Shown here piece after piece: positions 50,673-64,000 of a stretch of 64,000 bases of DNA. Source of the DNA: Paragordius varius (lineage: Eukaryota; Nematomorpha). The first letter of the stretch is position 1. Each line of letters begins with the position of its first letter. A program made the position numbers and the translations under genes. The stretch spans positions 620,001-684,000 of the forward strand of contig OZ176056.1 in NCBI GenBank assembly GCA_964247055.1, read 5' to 3'. The notes under the pieces were generated by a model. That model was not told where the DNA came from and did not search any database. It worked only from the letters and a program-made list of their open reading frames with translations.

Positions 50673-53600
50673 TTGACTTAAAAATCGGATATTGGTCACC
50701 GGTGAACAAAATTATTTTTGATACATTCTCTTAGTAGGACTACATCAATATATAGAGATAGTTTGACAAACTCTTTCATATCCGATTTTTACAGCGATAC
50801 TTTAAAAATTAATTTATAAAACTAGTCGCATCAATACTCAAGTTAAACTTTGTCCTTAAGAATCGGATATTAGTCGCCGATAAAGAAAATTATTTTTTAT
50901 ACATTCTCTTAGTAGGACTACATCAAAATATAGAGATAGTTTGACAAACTCTTTCATATCCGATTTTTACAACGATACTTTAAAAATTAATTTATAAAAC
51001 TAGTCGCATCAATACTCAAGTTAAACTTTGTCCTTAAGAATCGGATATTAGTCGCCGGTAAAAAAATTAGTTTTTATACATTCTCTTAGTAGGACTACAT
51101 CAAAATATAGAGATAGTTTGACAAACTCTTTCATATCCGATTTTTACATCGATACTTTAAAAATTAATGTATAGTCGCATCATTAGTCAAGTCTTTGTCC
51201 TTAAAAATCGGATATTGGTCGCCGGTAAAGAAAATTATTTTTTATACATTCTCTTAATAGGACTACATCAATATATAGACATAGTTTGACAAACTCTTTC
51301 ATATCCGATTTTTACAACGATACTTTAAAAATTAATGTATAAAACTAGTCGCATCATTAGTCAAGTCTTTGTCCTTAAAAATCGGATATTGGTCGCCGGT
51401 AAAGAAAATTATTTTTTATACATTCTCTTGGTAGGACTACATTAAAATATAGAGATAGATTGACAAACTCTTTCATATCCGATTTTTACAGCGATACTTT
51501 AAAAAATAATGTATAAAAGTAGTCGCATCAATACTCAAGTTAAACTTTGTCCGTAAAAATCGGATATTGGTCACCGGTTAACAAAACTATTTTTTATACA
51601 TTCTCTTAGTAAGACTACATCAAAATATAGAGATAGTTTGACAAACTCTTTCATATCCGATTTTTACAGCGATACTTTAAAAATTAATGTATAAAACTAG
51701 TCGCATCAATACTCAAGTTAAACTTTGTCCTTAAAAATCGGATATTGGTCACAGGTGAACAAAATTATTTTTTATACATTATCTTAGTAGGACTACATCA
51801 AAATATAGAGATAGTTTGACAAACTCTTTCATATCCGATTTTTACAACGATACTTTAAAAATTAATGTATAAAAGTAGTCGCATCATTAGTCAAGTCTTT
51901 GTCCTTAAAAATCGGATATTGGTCGCCGGTAAGGAAAATTATTTTTTATACATTCTCCTAGTAGGACTACATCAAAATATAGAGATAGTTTGACAAACTC
52001 TTTCATATCCGATTTTTACAACGATACTTTAAAAATTAATGTATAAAAGTAGTCGCATCAATACTCAAGTTAAACTTTATCCTTAAAAATCGGATATTAA
52101 TCACCGGTTAACAAAACTATTTTTTAAACATTCTCTTAGTAGGACTAGATCAAAATATAGAGATAGTTTGACAAACTCTTTCATATCCGATTTTTACAGC
52201 GATACTTAAAAATTAATGTATAAAACTAGTCGCATCAATACTCAAGTTAAACTTTGTCCTTAATAATCGGATATTGGTCACAGGTGAACAAAAATATTTT
52301 TTATACATTATCTTAGTAGGACTACATCAAAATATAGAGATAGTTTGACAAACTCTTTTATATCCGATTTTTACAGCGATACTTTAAAAATTAATGTATA
52401 AAACTAGTCGCATCAATACTCAAGTTAAACTTTGTCTTAAAAATCGGATATTGGTCACCGGTGAACAAAATTATTTTTTATACATTCTCTTAGTAGGACT
52501 ACATCAAAATATAGAGATAGTTTGACAAACTCTTTCATATCCGATTTTTACAGCGATACTTTAAAAATTAATGTATAAAACTAGTCGCATCAATACTCAA
52601 GTTAAACTTTGTCCTTAAAACTCGGATATTGGTCACAGGTGAACAAAATTATTTTTTATACATTATCTTAGTAGGACTACATCAAAATATAGAGATATTT
52701 TGACAAATTCTTTCATATCCGATTTTTACAGCGATACTTTAAAAATTAATGTATAAAACTAGTCGCATCAAAACTCAAGTTAAACTTTGTCCTTAAAAAT
52801 CGGATATTGGTCACAGGTGAACAAAATAATTTTTTATACATTATCTTAGTAGGACTACATCAAAATATAGAGATAGTTTGACAAACTTTTTCATATCCGA
52901 TTTTTACAGCGATACTTTAAAAATTAATGTATAAAACTAGTCGCATCAATACTCAAGTTAAACTTTGACTTAAAAATCGGATATTGGTCACCGGTTAACA
53001 AAACTATTTTTTAAACATTCTCTTAGTAGGACTAGATCAAAATATAGAGATAGTTTGACAAACTCTTTCATATCCGATTTTTACAGCGATACTTTAAAAA
53101 TTAATGTATAAAACTAGTCGCATGAATACTCAAGTTAAACTTTGTCCTTAAAAATCGGATATTGGTCACAGGTGAACAAAATTATTTTTTATACATTATC
53201 TTAGTAGGACTACATCAAAATATAGAGATAGTTTGACAAACTCTTTAATATCCGATTTTTACAGCGATACTTTAAAAAATAATGTATAAAAGTAGTCGCA
53301 TCAATACTCAAGTTAAACTTTGTCCTTAAAAATCGGATATTGGTCGCCGGTAAAGAAAATTATTTTTTATACATTCTCTTAGTAGGACTACATCAAAGTA
53401 TAAAGATAGTTTGACAAACTCTTTCATATCCGATTTTTACAGCGATACTTTAAAAATTAATGTATAAAACTAGTCGCATCAATACTCAAGTTAAACTTTG
53501 ACTTAAAAATCGGATATTGGTCACCGGTGAACAAAATTATTTTTTATACATTCTCTTAGTAGGACTACATCAAAATATAGAGATATTTTGAACTCTTTCA

Positions 53601-53935
53601 TATCCGATTTTTACAACGATACTTTAAAAATTAATTTATAAAACTAGTCGCATCAATACTCAAGTTAAACTTTGTACTTAAGAATCGGATATTGGTCGCC
53701 GGTAAAGAAAATTATTTTTTATACATTCTCTTAGTAGGACTACATCAAAATATAGAGATAGTTTGACAAACTCTTTCGTATCCGATTTTTACAACGATAC
53801 TTTAAAAATTAATGTATAAAACTAGCCGCATCATTAGTCAAATTAAATTGTCCTTATAAATCTGATATTGGTCACCGGTGAACAAAATTAATTTTTATAC
53901 ATTCTCTTAGTAGGACTACATCAAAATATAGAGAT
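49137..53935 (+). repeat. Family E large repeat, copy 1 (5117-bp offset)
   Basis: About 27 monomers repeated at 5117 bp: TCTTAGTAAGAC at 49144 and 54261, TCTTTTACTAC at 50204 and 55321, AATGTATAGTCGC at 51166 and 56283. At least three single-base differences from copy 2 were seen over about 4.8 kb (near 50176, 50496 and 52079), so the duplication is recent. Confidence 0.88.
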
Positions 53936-54253
53936 ATTTTGACAAATTCTTTCATATCCGATTTTTACAACGATACTTTAAAAAATAATGTATAAAAGTA
54001 GTCGCATCAATACTCAAGTTAAACTTTGTCCTTAAAAATCGGATATTGGTCACCGGTTAACAAAACTATTTTTTATACATTATCTTAGTAGGACTACATC
54101 AAAATATAGAGATAGTTTCACAAACTCTTTCATATCCGATTTTTACAGCGATACTTTAAAAAATAATGTATAAAAGTAGTCGCATCAATACTCAAGTTAA
54201 ACTTTGTCCTTAAAAATCGGATATTGGTCGCCGGTAAAGAAAATTATTTTTTA

Positions 54254-57200
54254 TACATTCTCTTAGTAAGACTACATCAAAATATAGAGATAGTTTGACA
54301 AACTCTTTCATATCCGATTTTTACAACGATACTTTAAAAATTAATGTATAAAACTAGTCGCATCAATACTCAAGTTAAACTTTGTCCTTAAAAATCAGAT
54401 ATTGGTCACCGGTGAAAAATTATTTTTTATACATTTTCTTAGTAGGACTACATCAAAATATAGAGATAGTTTGACAAACTATTTCATATCCGATTTTTAC
54501 AACGATACCTTAAAAATTAATGTATAAAACTAGTCGCATCAATACTCAATTTAAACTTTGTCCTTAAAAATCGGATATTGGTCGCCGGTAAAGAAAATTA
54601 TTTAATATACATTCTCTTAGTAAGACTACATCAAAATATAGAGATAGTTTGACAAACTCTTTCATAATTTTTACAACGAATCTTTAAAAATTAATGTATA
54701 AAACTAGTCGCATCAATACTCAATTTAAACTTTGTCCTTAACAATCGGATATTGGTCACCGGTGAACAAAATTTTTTTTATACATTCTCTTAGTAGGACT
54801 ACATCAAAATATAGAGATAGTTTGACAAACTCTTTCATATCCGATTTTTACAACGATACCTTAAAAATTAATGTATAAAACTAGTCGCATCAATACTCAA
54901 GTTAAACTTTGTCCTTAAAAATCGGATATTGGTCGCCGGTAAAGAAAATTATTTTTTTACATTCTCTTAGTAGGACTACATCAAAATATAGAGATAGTTT
55001 GACAAACTCTTTCATATCCGATTTTTACAACGATACTTTAAAAATTGATGTATAAAAGTAGTCGCATCAATACTCAAGTTAAACTTTGTCCTTAAAAATC
55101 GGATATTGGTCACCGGTTAACAAAACTATTTTTTATACATTCTCTTAGTAGGACTACATCAAAATATAGAGATAGTTTGACAAACTCTTTCATATCCGAT
55201 TTTTACAGCGATACTTTAAAAATTAATGTATAAAACTAGTCGCATCAATACTCAAGTTAAACTTTGTCCTTAAAAATCGGATATTGGTCACAGGTGAACA
55301 AAATTATTTTTTATACATTCTCTTTTACTACATCAAAATATAGAGATAGTTTGACAAACTCTTTCATATCCGATTTTTACAACGATACTTTAAAAATTAA
55401 TAAAACTAGTCGCATCAATAGTCAAGTTAAACTTTGTCCTTAAAAATCGGATATTGGTCACTGGTGAACAAAATTATTTTTGATACATTCTCTTAGTAGG
55501 ACTACATCAAAATATAGAGATATTTTGACAAATTCTTTTATATCCGATTTTTACAACGATACTTTAAAAAATAATGTATAAAAGTAGTCGCATCAATACT
55601 CAAGTTAAACTTTGTCCTTAAAAATCGGATATTGGTCACCGATTAACAAAACTATTTTTTATACATCCTCTTAGTAGGACTAGATCAAAATATAGAGATA
55701 GTTTGACAAACTCTTTCATATCCGATTTTTACAGCGATACTTTAAAAATTAATGTAAAAAACTAGTCGCATCAATACTCAAGTTAAACTTTGACTTAAAA
55801 ATCGGATATTGGTCACCGGTGAACAAAATTATTTTTGATACATTCTCTTAGTAGGACTACATCAATATATAGAGATAGTTTGACAAACTCTTTCATATCC
55901 GATTTTTACAGCGATACTTTAAAAATTAATTTATAAAACTAGTCGCATCAATACTCAAGTTAAACTTTGTCCTTAAGAATCGGATATTAGTCGCCGATAA
56001 AGAAAATTATTTTTTATACATTCTCTTAGTAGGACTACATCAAAATATAGAGATAGTTTGACAAACTCTTTCATATCCGATTTTTACAACGATACTTTAA
56101 AAATTAATTTATAAAACTAGTCGCATCAATACTCAAGTTAAACTTTGTCCTTAAGAATCGGATATTAGTCGCCGGTAAAAAAATTAGTTTTTATACATTC
56201 TCTTAGTAGGACTACATCAAAATATAGAGATAGTTTGACAAACTCTTTCATATCCGATTTTTACATCGATACTTTAAAAATTAATGTATAGTCGCATCAT
56301 TAGTCAAGTCTTTGTCCTTAAAAATCGGATATTGGTCGCCGGTAAAGAAAATTATTTTTTATACATTCTCTTAATAGGACTACATCAATATATAGACATA
56401 GTTTGACAAACTCTTTCATATCCGATTTTTACAACGATACTTTAAAAATTAATGTATAAAACTAGTCGCATCATTAGTCAAGTCTTTGTCCTTAAAAATC
56501 GGATATTGGTCGCCGGTAAAGAAAATTATTTTTTATACATTCTCTTGGTAGGACTACATTAAAATATAGAGATAGATTGACAAACTCTTTCATATCCGAT
56601 TTTTACAGCGATACTTTAAAAAATAATGTATAAAAGTAGTCGCATCAATACTCAAGTTAAACTTTGTCCGTAAAAATCGGATATTGGTCACCGGTTAACA
56701 AAACTATTTTTTATACATTCTCTTAGTAAGACTACATCAAAATATAGAGATAGTTTGACAAACTCTTTCATATCCGATTTTTACAGCGATACTTTAAAAA
56801 TTAATGTATAAAACTAGTCGCATCAATACTCAAGTTAAACTTTGTCCTTAAAAATCGGATATTGGTCACAGGTGAACAAAATTATTTTTTATACATTATC
56901 TTAGTAGGACTACATCAAAATATAGAGATAGTTTGACAAACTCTTTCATATCCGATTTTTACAACGATACTTTAAAAATTAATGTATAAAAGTAGTCGCA
57001 TCATTAGTCAAGTCTTTGTCCTTAAAAATCGGATATTGGTCGCCGGTAAGGAAAATTATTTTTTATACATTCTCCTAGTAGGACTACATCAAAATATAGA
57101 GATAGTTTGACAAACTCTTTCATATCCGATTTTTACAACGATACTTTAAAAATTAATGTATAAAAGTAGTCGCATCAATACTCAAGTTAAACTTTGTCCT

Positions 57201-59045
57201 TAAAAATCGGATATTAATCACCGGTTAACAAAACTATTTTTTAAACATTCTCTTAGTAGGACTAGATCAAAATATAGAGATAGTTTGACAAACTCTTTCA
57301 TATCCGATTTTTACAGCGATACTTAAAAATTAATGTATAAAACTAGTCGCATCAATACTCAAGTTAAACTTTGTCCTTAATAATCGGATATTGGTCACAG
57401 GTGAACAAAAATATTTTTTATACATTATCTTAGTAGGACTACATCAAAATATAGAGATAGTTTGACAAACTCTTTTATATCCGATTTTTACAGCGATACT
57501 TTAAAAATTAATGTATAAAACTAGTCGCATCAATACTCAAGTTAAACTTTGTCTTAAAAATCGGATATTGGTCACCGGTGAACAAAATTATTTTTTATAC
57601 ATTCTCTTAGTAGGACTACATCAAAATATAGAGATAGTTTGACAAACTCTTTCATATCCGATTTTTACAGCGATACTTTAAAAATTAATGTATAAAACTA
57701 GTCGCATCAATACTCAAGTTAAACTTTGTCCTTAAAACTCGGATATTGGTCACAGGTGAACAAAATTATTTTTTATACATTATCTTAGTAGGACTACATC
57801 AAAATATAGAGATATTTTGACAAATTCTTTCATATCCGATTTTTACAGCGATACTTTAAAAATTAATGTATAAAACTAGTCGCATCAAAACTCAAGTTAA
57901 ACTTTGTCCTTAAAAATCGGATATTGGTCACAGGTGAACAAAATAATTTTTTATACATTATCTTAGTAGGACTACATCAAAATATAGAGATAGTTTGACA
58001 AACTTTTTCATATCCGATTTTTACAGCGATACTTTAAAAATTAATGTATAAAACTAGTCGCATCAATACTCAAGTTAAACTTTGACTTAAAAATCGGATA
58101 TTGGTCACCGGTTAACAAAACTATTTTTTAAACATTCTCTTAGTAGGACTAGATCAAAATATAGAGATAGTTTGACAAACTCTTTCATATCCGATTTTTA
58201 CAGCGATACTTTAAAAATTAATGTATAAAACTAGTCGCATGAATACTCAAGTTAAACTTTGTCCTTAAAAATCGGATATTGGTCACAGGTGAACAAAATT
58301 ATTTTTTATACATTATCTTAGTAGGACTACATCAAAATATAGAGATAGTTTGACAAACTCTTTAATATCCGATTTTTACAGCGATACTTTAAAAAATAAT
58401 GTATAAAAGTAGTCGCATCAATACTCAAGTTAAACTTTGTCCTTAAAAATCGGATATTGGTCGCCGGTAAAGAAAATTATTTTTTATACATTCTCTTAGT
58501 AGGACTACATCAAAGTATAAAGATAGTTTGACAAACTCTTTCATATCCGATTTTTACAGCGATACTTTAAAAATTAATGTATAAAACTAGTCGCATCAAT
58601 ACTCAAGTTAAACTTTGACTTAAAAATCGGATATTGGTCACCGGTGAACAAAATTATTTTTTATACATTCTCTTAGTAGGACTACATCAAAATATAGAGA
58701 TATTTTGAACTCTTTCATATCCGATTTTTACAACGATACTTTAAAAATTAATTTATAAAACTAGTCGCATCAATACTCAAGTTAAACTTTGTACTTAAGA
58801 ATCGGATATTGGTCGCCGGTAAAGAAAATTATTTTTTATACATTCTCTTAGTAGGACTACATCAAAATATAGAGATAGTTTGACAAACTCTTTCGTATCC
58901 GATTTTTACAACGATACTTTAAAAATTAATGTATAAAACTAGCCGCATCATTAGTCAAATTAAATTGTCCTTATAAATCTGATATTGGTCACCGGTGAAC
59001 AAAATTAATTTTTATACATTCTCTTAGTAGGACTACATCAAAATA
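54254..59045 (+). repeat. Family E large repeat, copy 2
   Basis: Matches 49137-53935 at an offset of 5117 bp. At its right end (about 59000-59050) the sequence switches back to the register of 56045, beginning the third, shorter copy. The exact switch point is ambiguous because neighbouring monomers are alike there. Confidence 0.88.
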
Positions 59046-62000
59046 TAGAGATAGTTTGACAAACTCTTTCATATCCGATTTTTACAACGATACTTTAAAA
59101 ATTAATTTATAAAACTAGTCGCATCAATACTCAAGTTAAACTTTGTCCTTAAGAATCGGATATTAGTCGCCGGTAAAAAAATTAGTTTTTATACATTCTC
59201 TTAGTAGGACTACATCAAAATATAGAGATAGTTTGACAAACTCTTTCATATCCGATTTTTACATCGATACTTTAAAAATTAATGTATAGTCGCATCATTA
59301 GTCAAGTCTTTGTCCTTAAAAATCGGATATTGGTCGCCGGTAAAGAAAATTATTTTTTATACATTCTCTTAATAGGACTACATCAATATATAGACATAGT
59401 TTGACAAACTCTTTCATATCCGATTTTTACAACGATACTTTAAAAATTAATGTATAAAACTAGTCGCATCATTAGTCAAGTCTTTGTCCTTAAAAATCGG
59501 ATATTGGTCGCCGGTAAAGAAAATTATTTTTTATACATTCTCTTGGTAGGACTACATTAAAATATAGAGATAGATTGACAAACTCTTTCATATCCGATTT
59601 TTACAGCGATACTTTAAAAAATAATGTATAAAAGTAGTCGCATCAATACTCAAGTTAAACTTTGTCCGTAAAAATCGGATATTGGTCACCGGTTAACAAA
59701 ACTATTTTTTATACATTCTCTTAGTAAGACTACATCAAAATATAGAGATAGTTTGACAAACTCTTTCATATCCGATTTTTACAGCGATACTTTAAAAATT
59801 AATGTATAAAACTAGTCGCATCAATACTCAAGTTAAACTTTGTCCTTAAAAATCGGATATTGGTCACAGGTGAACAAAATTATTTTTTATACATTATCTT
59901 AGTAGGACTACATCAAAATATAGAGATAGTTTGACAAACTCTTTCATATCCGATTTTTACAACGATACTTTAAAAATTAATGTATAAAAGTAGTCGCATC
60001 ATTAGTCAAGTCTTTGTCCTTAAAAATCGGATATTGGTCGCCGGTAAGGAAAATTATTTTTTATACATTCTCCTAGTAGGACTACATCAAAATATAGAGA
60101 TAGTTTGACAAACTCTTTCATATCCGATTTTTACAACGATACTTTAAAAATTAATGTATAAAAGTAGTCGCATCAATACTCAAGTTAAACTTTGTCCTTA
60201 AAAATCGGATATTAATCACCGGTTAACAAAACTATTTTTTAAACATTCTCTTAGTAGGACTAGATCAAAATATAGAGATAGTTTGACAAACTCTTTCATA
60301 TCCGATTTTTACAGCGATACTTAAAAATTAATGTATAAAACTAGTCGCATCAATACTCAAGTTAAACTTTGTCCTTAATAATCGGATATTGGTCACAGGT
60401 GAACAAAAATATTTTTTATACATTATCTTAGTAGGACTACATCAAAATATAGAGATAGTTTGACAAACTCTTTTATATCCGATTTTTACAGCGATACTTT
60501 AAAAATTAATGTATAAAACTAGTCGCATCAATACTCAAGTTAAACTTTGTCTTAAAAATCGGATATTGGTCACCGGTGAACAAAATTATTTTTTATACAT
60601 TCTCTTAGTAGGACTACATCAAAATATAGAGATAGTTTGACAAACTCTTTCATATCCGATTTTTACAGCGATACTTTAAAAATTAATGTATAAAACTAGT
60701 CGCATCAATACTCAAGTTAAACTTTGTCCTTAAAACTCGGATATTGGTCACAGGTGAACAAAATTATTTTTTATACATTATCTTAGTAGGACTACATCAA
60801 AATATAGAGATATTTTGACAAATTCTTTCATATCCGATTTTTACAGCGATACTTTAAAAATTAATGTATAAAACTAGTCGCATCAAAACTCAAGTTAAAC
60901 TTTGTCCTTAAAAATCGGATATTGGTCACAGGTGAACAAAATAATTTTTTATACATTATCTTAGTAGGACTACATCAAAATATAGAGATAGTTTGACAAA
61001 CTTTTTCATATCCGATTTTTACAGCGATACTTTAAAAATTAATGTATAAAACTAGTCGCATCAATACTCAAGTTAAACTTTGACTTAAAAATCGGATATT
61101 GGTCACCGGTTAACAAAACTATTTTTTAAACATTCTCTTAGTAGGACTAGATCAAAATATAGAGATAGTTTGACAAACTCTTTCATATCCGATTTTTACA
61201 GCGATACTTTAAAAATTAATGTATAAAACTAGTCGCATGAATACTCAAGTTAAACTTTGTCCTTAAAAATCGGATATTGGTCACAGGTGAACAAAATTAT
61301 TTTTTATACATTATCTTAGTAGGACTACATCAAAATATAGAGATAGTTTGACAAACTCTTTAATATCCGATTTTTACAGCGATACTTTAAAAAATAATGT
61401 ATAAAAGTAGTCGCATCAATACTCAAGTTAAACTTTGTCCTTAAAAATCGGATATTGGTCGCCGGTAAAGAAAATTATTTTTTATACATTCTCTTAGTAG
61501 GACTACATCAAAGTATAAAGATAGTTTGACAAACTCTTTCATATCCGATTTTTACAGCGATACTTTAAAAATTAATGTATAAAACTAGTCGCATCAATAC
61601 TCAAGTTAAACTTTGACTTAAAAATCGGATATTGGTCACCGGTGAACAAAATTATTTTTTATACATTCTCTTAGTAGGACTACATCAAAATATAGAGATA
61701 TTTTGAACTCTTTCATATCCGATTTTTACAACGATACTTTAAAAATTAATTTATAAAACTAGTCGCATCAATACTCAAGTTAAACTTTGTACTTAAGAAT
61801 CGGATATTGGTCGCCGGTAAAGAAAATTATTTTTTATACATTCTCTTAGTAGGACTACATCAAAATATAGAGATAGTTTGACAAACTCTTTCGTATCCGA
61901 TTTTTACAACGATACTTTAAAAATTAATGTATAAAACTAGCCGCATCATTAGTCAAATTAAATTGTCCTTATAAATCTGATATTGGTCACCGGTGAACAA

Positions 62001-62370
62001 AATTAATTTTTATACATTCTCTTAGTAGGACTACATCAAAATATAGAGATATTTTGACAAATTCTTTCATATCCGATTTTTACAACGATACTTTAAAAAA
62101 TAATGTATAAAAGTAGTCGCATCAATACTCAAGTTAAACTTTGTCCTTAAAAATCGGATATTGGTCACCGGTTAACAAAACTATTTTTTATACATTATCT
62201 TAGTAGGACTACATCAAAATATAGAGATAGTTTCACAAACTCTTTCATATCCGATTTTTACAGCGATACTTTAAAAAATAATGTATAAAAGTAGTCGCAT
62301 CAATACTCAAGTTAAACTTTGTCCTTAAAAATCGGATATTGGTCGCCGGTAAAGAAAATTATTTTTTATA
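59046..62370 (+). repeat. Family E large repeat, copy 3 (2998-bp offset)
   Basis: Repeats about 56045-59045 at 2998 bp (17 monomers): AATGTATAGTCGC at 56283 and 59281. Its last 325 bp (62046-62370) match 53931-54255 at 8115 bp, the sum of 5117 and 2998. It shares the ACTTTGTCC base of copy 2 near 60190, so it was probably copied from copy 2. Confidence 0.86.
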
Positions 62371-64000
62371 CATTCTCTTAGTAGGATTACATCAAAATAT
62401 AGAGATAGTTTGACAAACTCTTTCATATCCGATTTTTACAGCGATACTTTAAAAAATAAAATATAAAAGTAGTCGCATCAATACTCAAGTTAAACTTTGT
62501 CCGTAAAAATCGGATATTGGTCACCGGTTAACAAAACTATTTTTTATACATTCTCTTAGTAAGACTACATCAAAATATAGAGATAGTTTGACAAACTCTT
62601 TCATATCCGATTTTTACAGCGATACTTTAAAAATTAAAGTATAAAACTAGTCGCATCAATACTCAAGTTAAACTTTGTCCTTAAAAATCGGATATTGGTC
62701 ACAGGTGAACAAAATTATTTTTTATACATTATCTTAGTAGGACTACATCAAAATATAGAGATAGTTTGACAAACTCTTTCATATCCGATTTTTACAGCGA
62801 TACTTTAAAAATTAATGTATAAAACTAGTCGCATCAATACTCAAGTTAAACTTTGTCCTTAAAAATCGGATATTGGTCACAGGTGAACAAAATTATTTTT
62901 TATACATCATCTTAGTAGGACTACATCAAAATATAGAGATAGTTTGACAAACTCTTTCATATCCGATTTTTACAACGATACTTTAAAAATTATTTTATAA
63001 AACTAGTCGCATCAATACTCAAGTTGCCCTTAAGAATCGGATATTGGCCGCCGGTAAAGAAAATTATTTTTTATACATTCTCTTAGTAGGACTACATCAA
63101 AATATAGAGATAGTTTGACAAACTCTTTCATATCCGATTTTTACAACGATACTTTAAAAATTAATGTATAAAACTAGCCGCATCATTAGTCAAATTAAAT
63201 TGTCCTTAAAAATCGGATATTGGTCACCGGTTAACAAAACTATTTTTTATACATTCTCTTAGTAGGACTAGATCAAAATATAGAGATAGTTTGACAAACT
63301 CTTTCATATCCGATTTTTACAGCGATACTTTAAAAATTAATGTATAAAACTAGTCGCATCAATACTCAAGTTAAACTTTGTCCTTAAAAATCGGATATTG
63401 GTCACAGGTGAACAAAATTATTTTTTATACATTATCTTAGAGGACTACATCAAAATATAGAGATAGTTTGACAAACTCTTTCATATCCGATTTTTACAGC
63501 GATACTTTAAAAATTAATGTATAAAACTAGTCGCATCAATACTCAACTTAAACTTTGACTTTAAAATCGGATATTGGTCACCGGTGAATAAAATTATTTT
63601 TTATACATTTTCTTAGTAGGACTACATCAAAATATAGAGATAGTTTGACAAACTCTTTCGTATCCGATTTTTACAGCGATACTTTAAAAATTAATGTATA
63701 AAACTAGTCGCATCAATACTCAAGTTAAACTTTGTCCTTAAAAATCGGATATTGATCACAGGTGAACAAAATTATTTTTTATACATTATCTTAGTAGGAC
63801 TACATCAAAATATAGAGATAGTTTGACAAACTCTTTCATATCCGATTTTTACAGCGATACTTTAAAAATTAATGTATAAAACTAGTCGCATCAATACTCA
63901 AGTTAAACTTTGACTTAAAAATCGGATATTGATCACCGGTGAACAAAATTATTTTTTATACATTCTCTTAGTAGGACTACATCAAAATATAGAGATATTT
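62371..64000 (+). repeat. Satellite mosaic at right edge (block F)
   Basis: Mixed family A-like monomers (GACTAGATCAAAAT near 63271, ACTTTGACTTTAAAATC near 63552) with scattered private changes such as AAATAAAATATAAAAG near 62452 and a missing base in CTTAGAGGACTAC near 63437. No higher-order copy is evident within the window. The array runs off the edge. Confidence 0.8.

Larger units (their letters stand above)
41672..64000 (+). repeat. 178-bp satellite array, right arm
   Basis: The same satellite as the left arm, same orientation and same monomer phase, resuming exactly at the second copy of the 12-bp target-site duplication. Without the retrotransposon the two arms join into one uninterrupted monomer. 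It carries the short-monomer variants typical of 25-38 kb until about 47.5 kb, then large recent duplications (1586, 5117 and 2998 bp offsets). The array runs off the right edge at 64000. Nothing but satellite is visible here. Confidence 0.98.

Noticed and set aside
1-64000. CRISPR-like regular repeats
   Set aside because: The repeat unit is 178 bp with no unique spacers; the whole period is repeated. It is eukaryotic satellite DNA.
1-64000. TATAAA words in each monomer as promoters
   Set aside because: GTATAAAAC recurs with the monomer in a 73% A+T sequence, and no start element or transcript evidence accompanies it.
1-64000. Telomeric repeats, CENP-B box, tRNA or rRNA genes
   Set aside because: Looked for the usual telomere hexamer/pentamer runs, a CENP-B-like box and structured RNA genes; none was seen in either the satellite or the LINE.

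Overview
The window is almost entirely one AT-rich satellite DNA. A tandem repeat with a basic period of 178 bp (about 27% G+C in the first complete monomer) runs head to tail, always in the same orientation, from base 1 to 38363 and again from 41672 to 64000, roughly 340 monomers in all. Both window edges lie inside the array. The only other DNA is a 3308-bp non-LTR retrotransposon on the minus strand (38364-41671), flanked by a perfect 12-bp target-site duplication. There are no host genes, RNA genes, CRISPR arrays or operons.

Organism: clearly a eukaryote, because it has a megasatellite-style array with higher-order repeats and an APE-type LINE. The LINE is of the RTE clade (BovB-like C-terminus). 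This plus an AT-rich ~178-bp satellite fits an insect or other arthropod, but the species cannot be read from the sequence. The period, homogeneity and higher-order structure suggest centromeric or pericentromeric heterochromatin; that is inference.

Layout by shared private variants: (A) 1-15540, a higher-order repeat (HOR) family with offsets of 2655, 1767, 4421 and 5131 bp; (A') 15541-16560, a short island of more diverged monomers; (B) about 16560-22400, with a 12-monomer, 2121-bp tandem duplication; (C) about 22400-25000, a mosaic; (D) about 25000-47500, a family rich in shortened monomers, with offsets of 708, 1058, 1406 and 2818 bp, split by the LINE; (E) about 47500-62370, nested young duplications of 1586, 5117 and 2998 bp; (F) 62370-64000, mosaic array running off the edge.

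Every ordinary monomer carries a 14-bp inverted repeat (ATATCCGATTTTTA and TAAAAATCGGATAT) with a 65-bp spacer, plus a short palindrome (AGTTTG-A-CAAACT). These are the most noteworthy structural signals of the satellite.

The LINE has a ~480-bp leader, an APE endonuclease frame and a reverse transcriptase frame separated by a single one-base frame change, a 20-bp 3' UTR, a hairpin over the stop codon, and an (AACC)4 tail. It looks very young. A related HOR copy near 43.9 kb lacks the LINE and serves as an in-window empty site.
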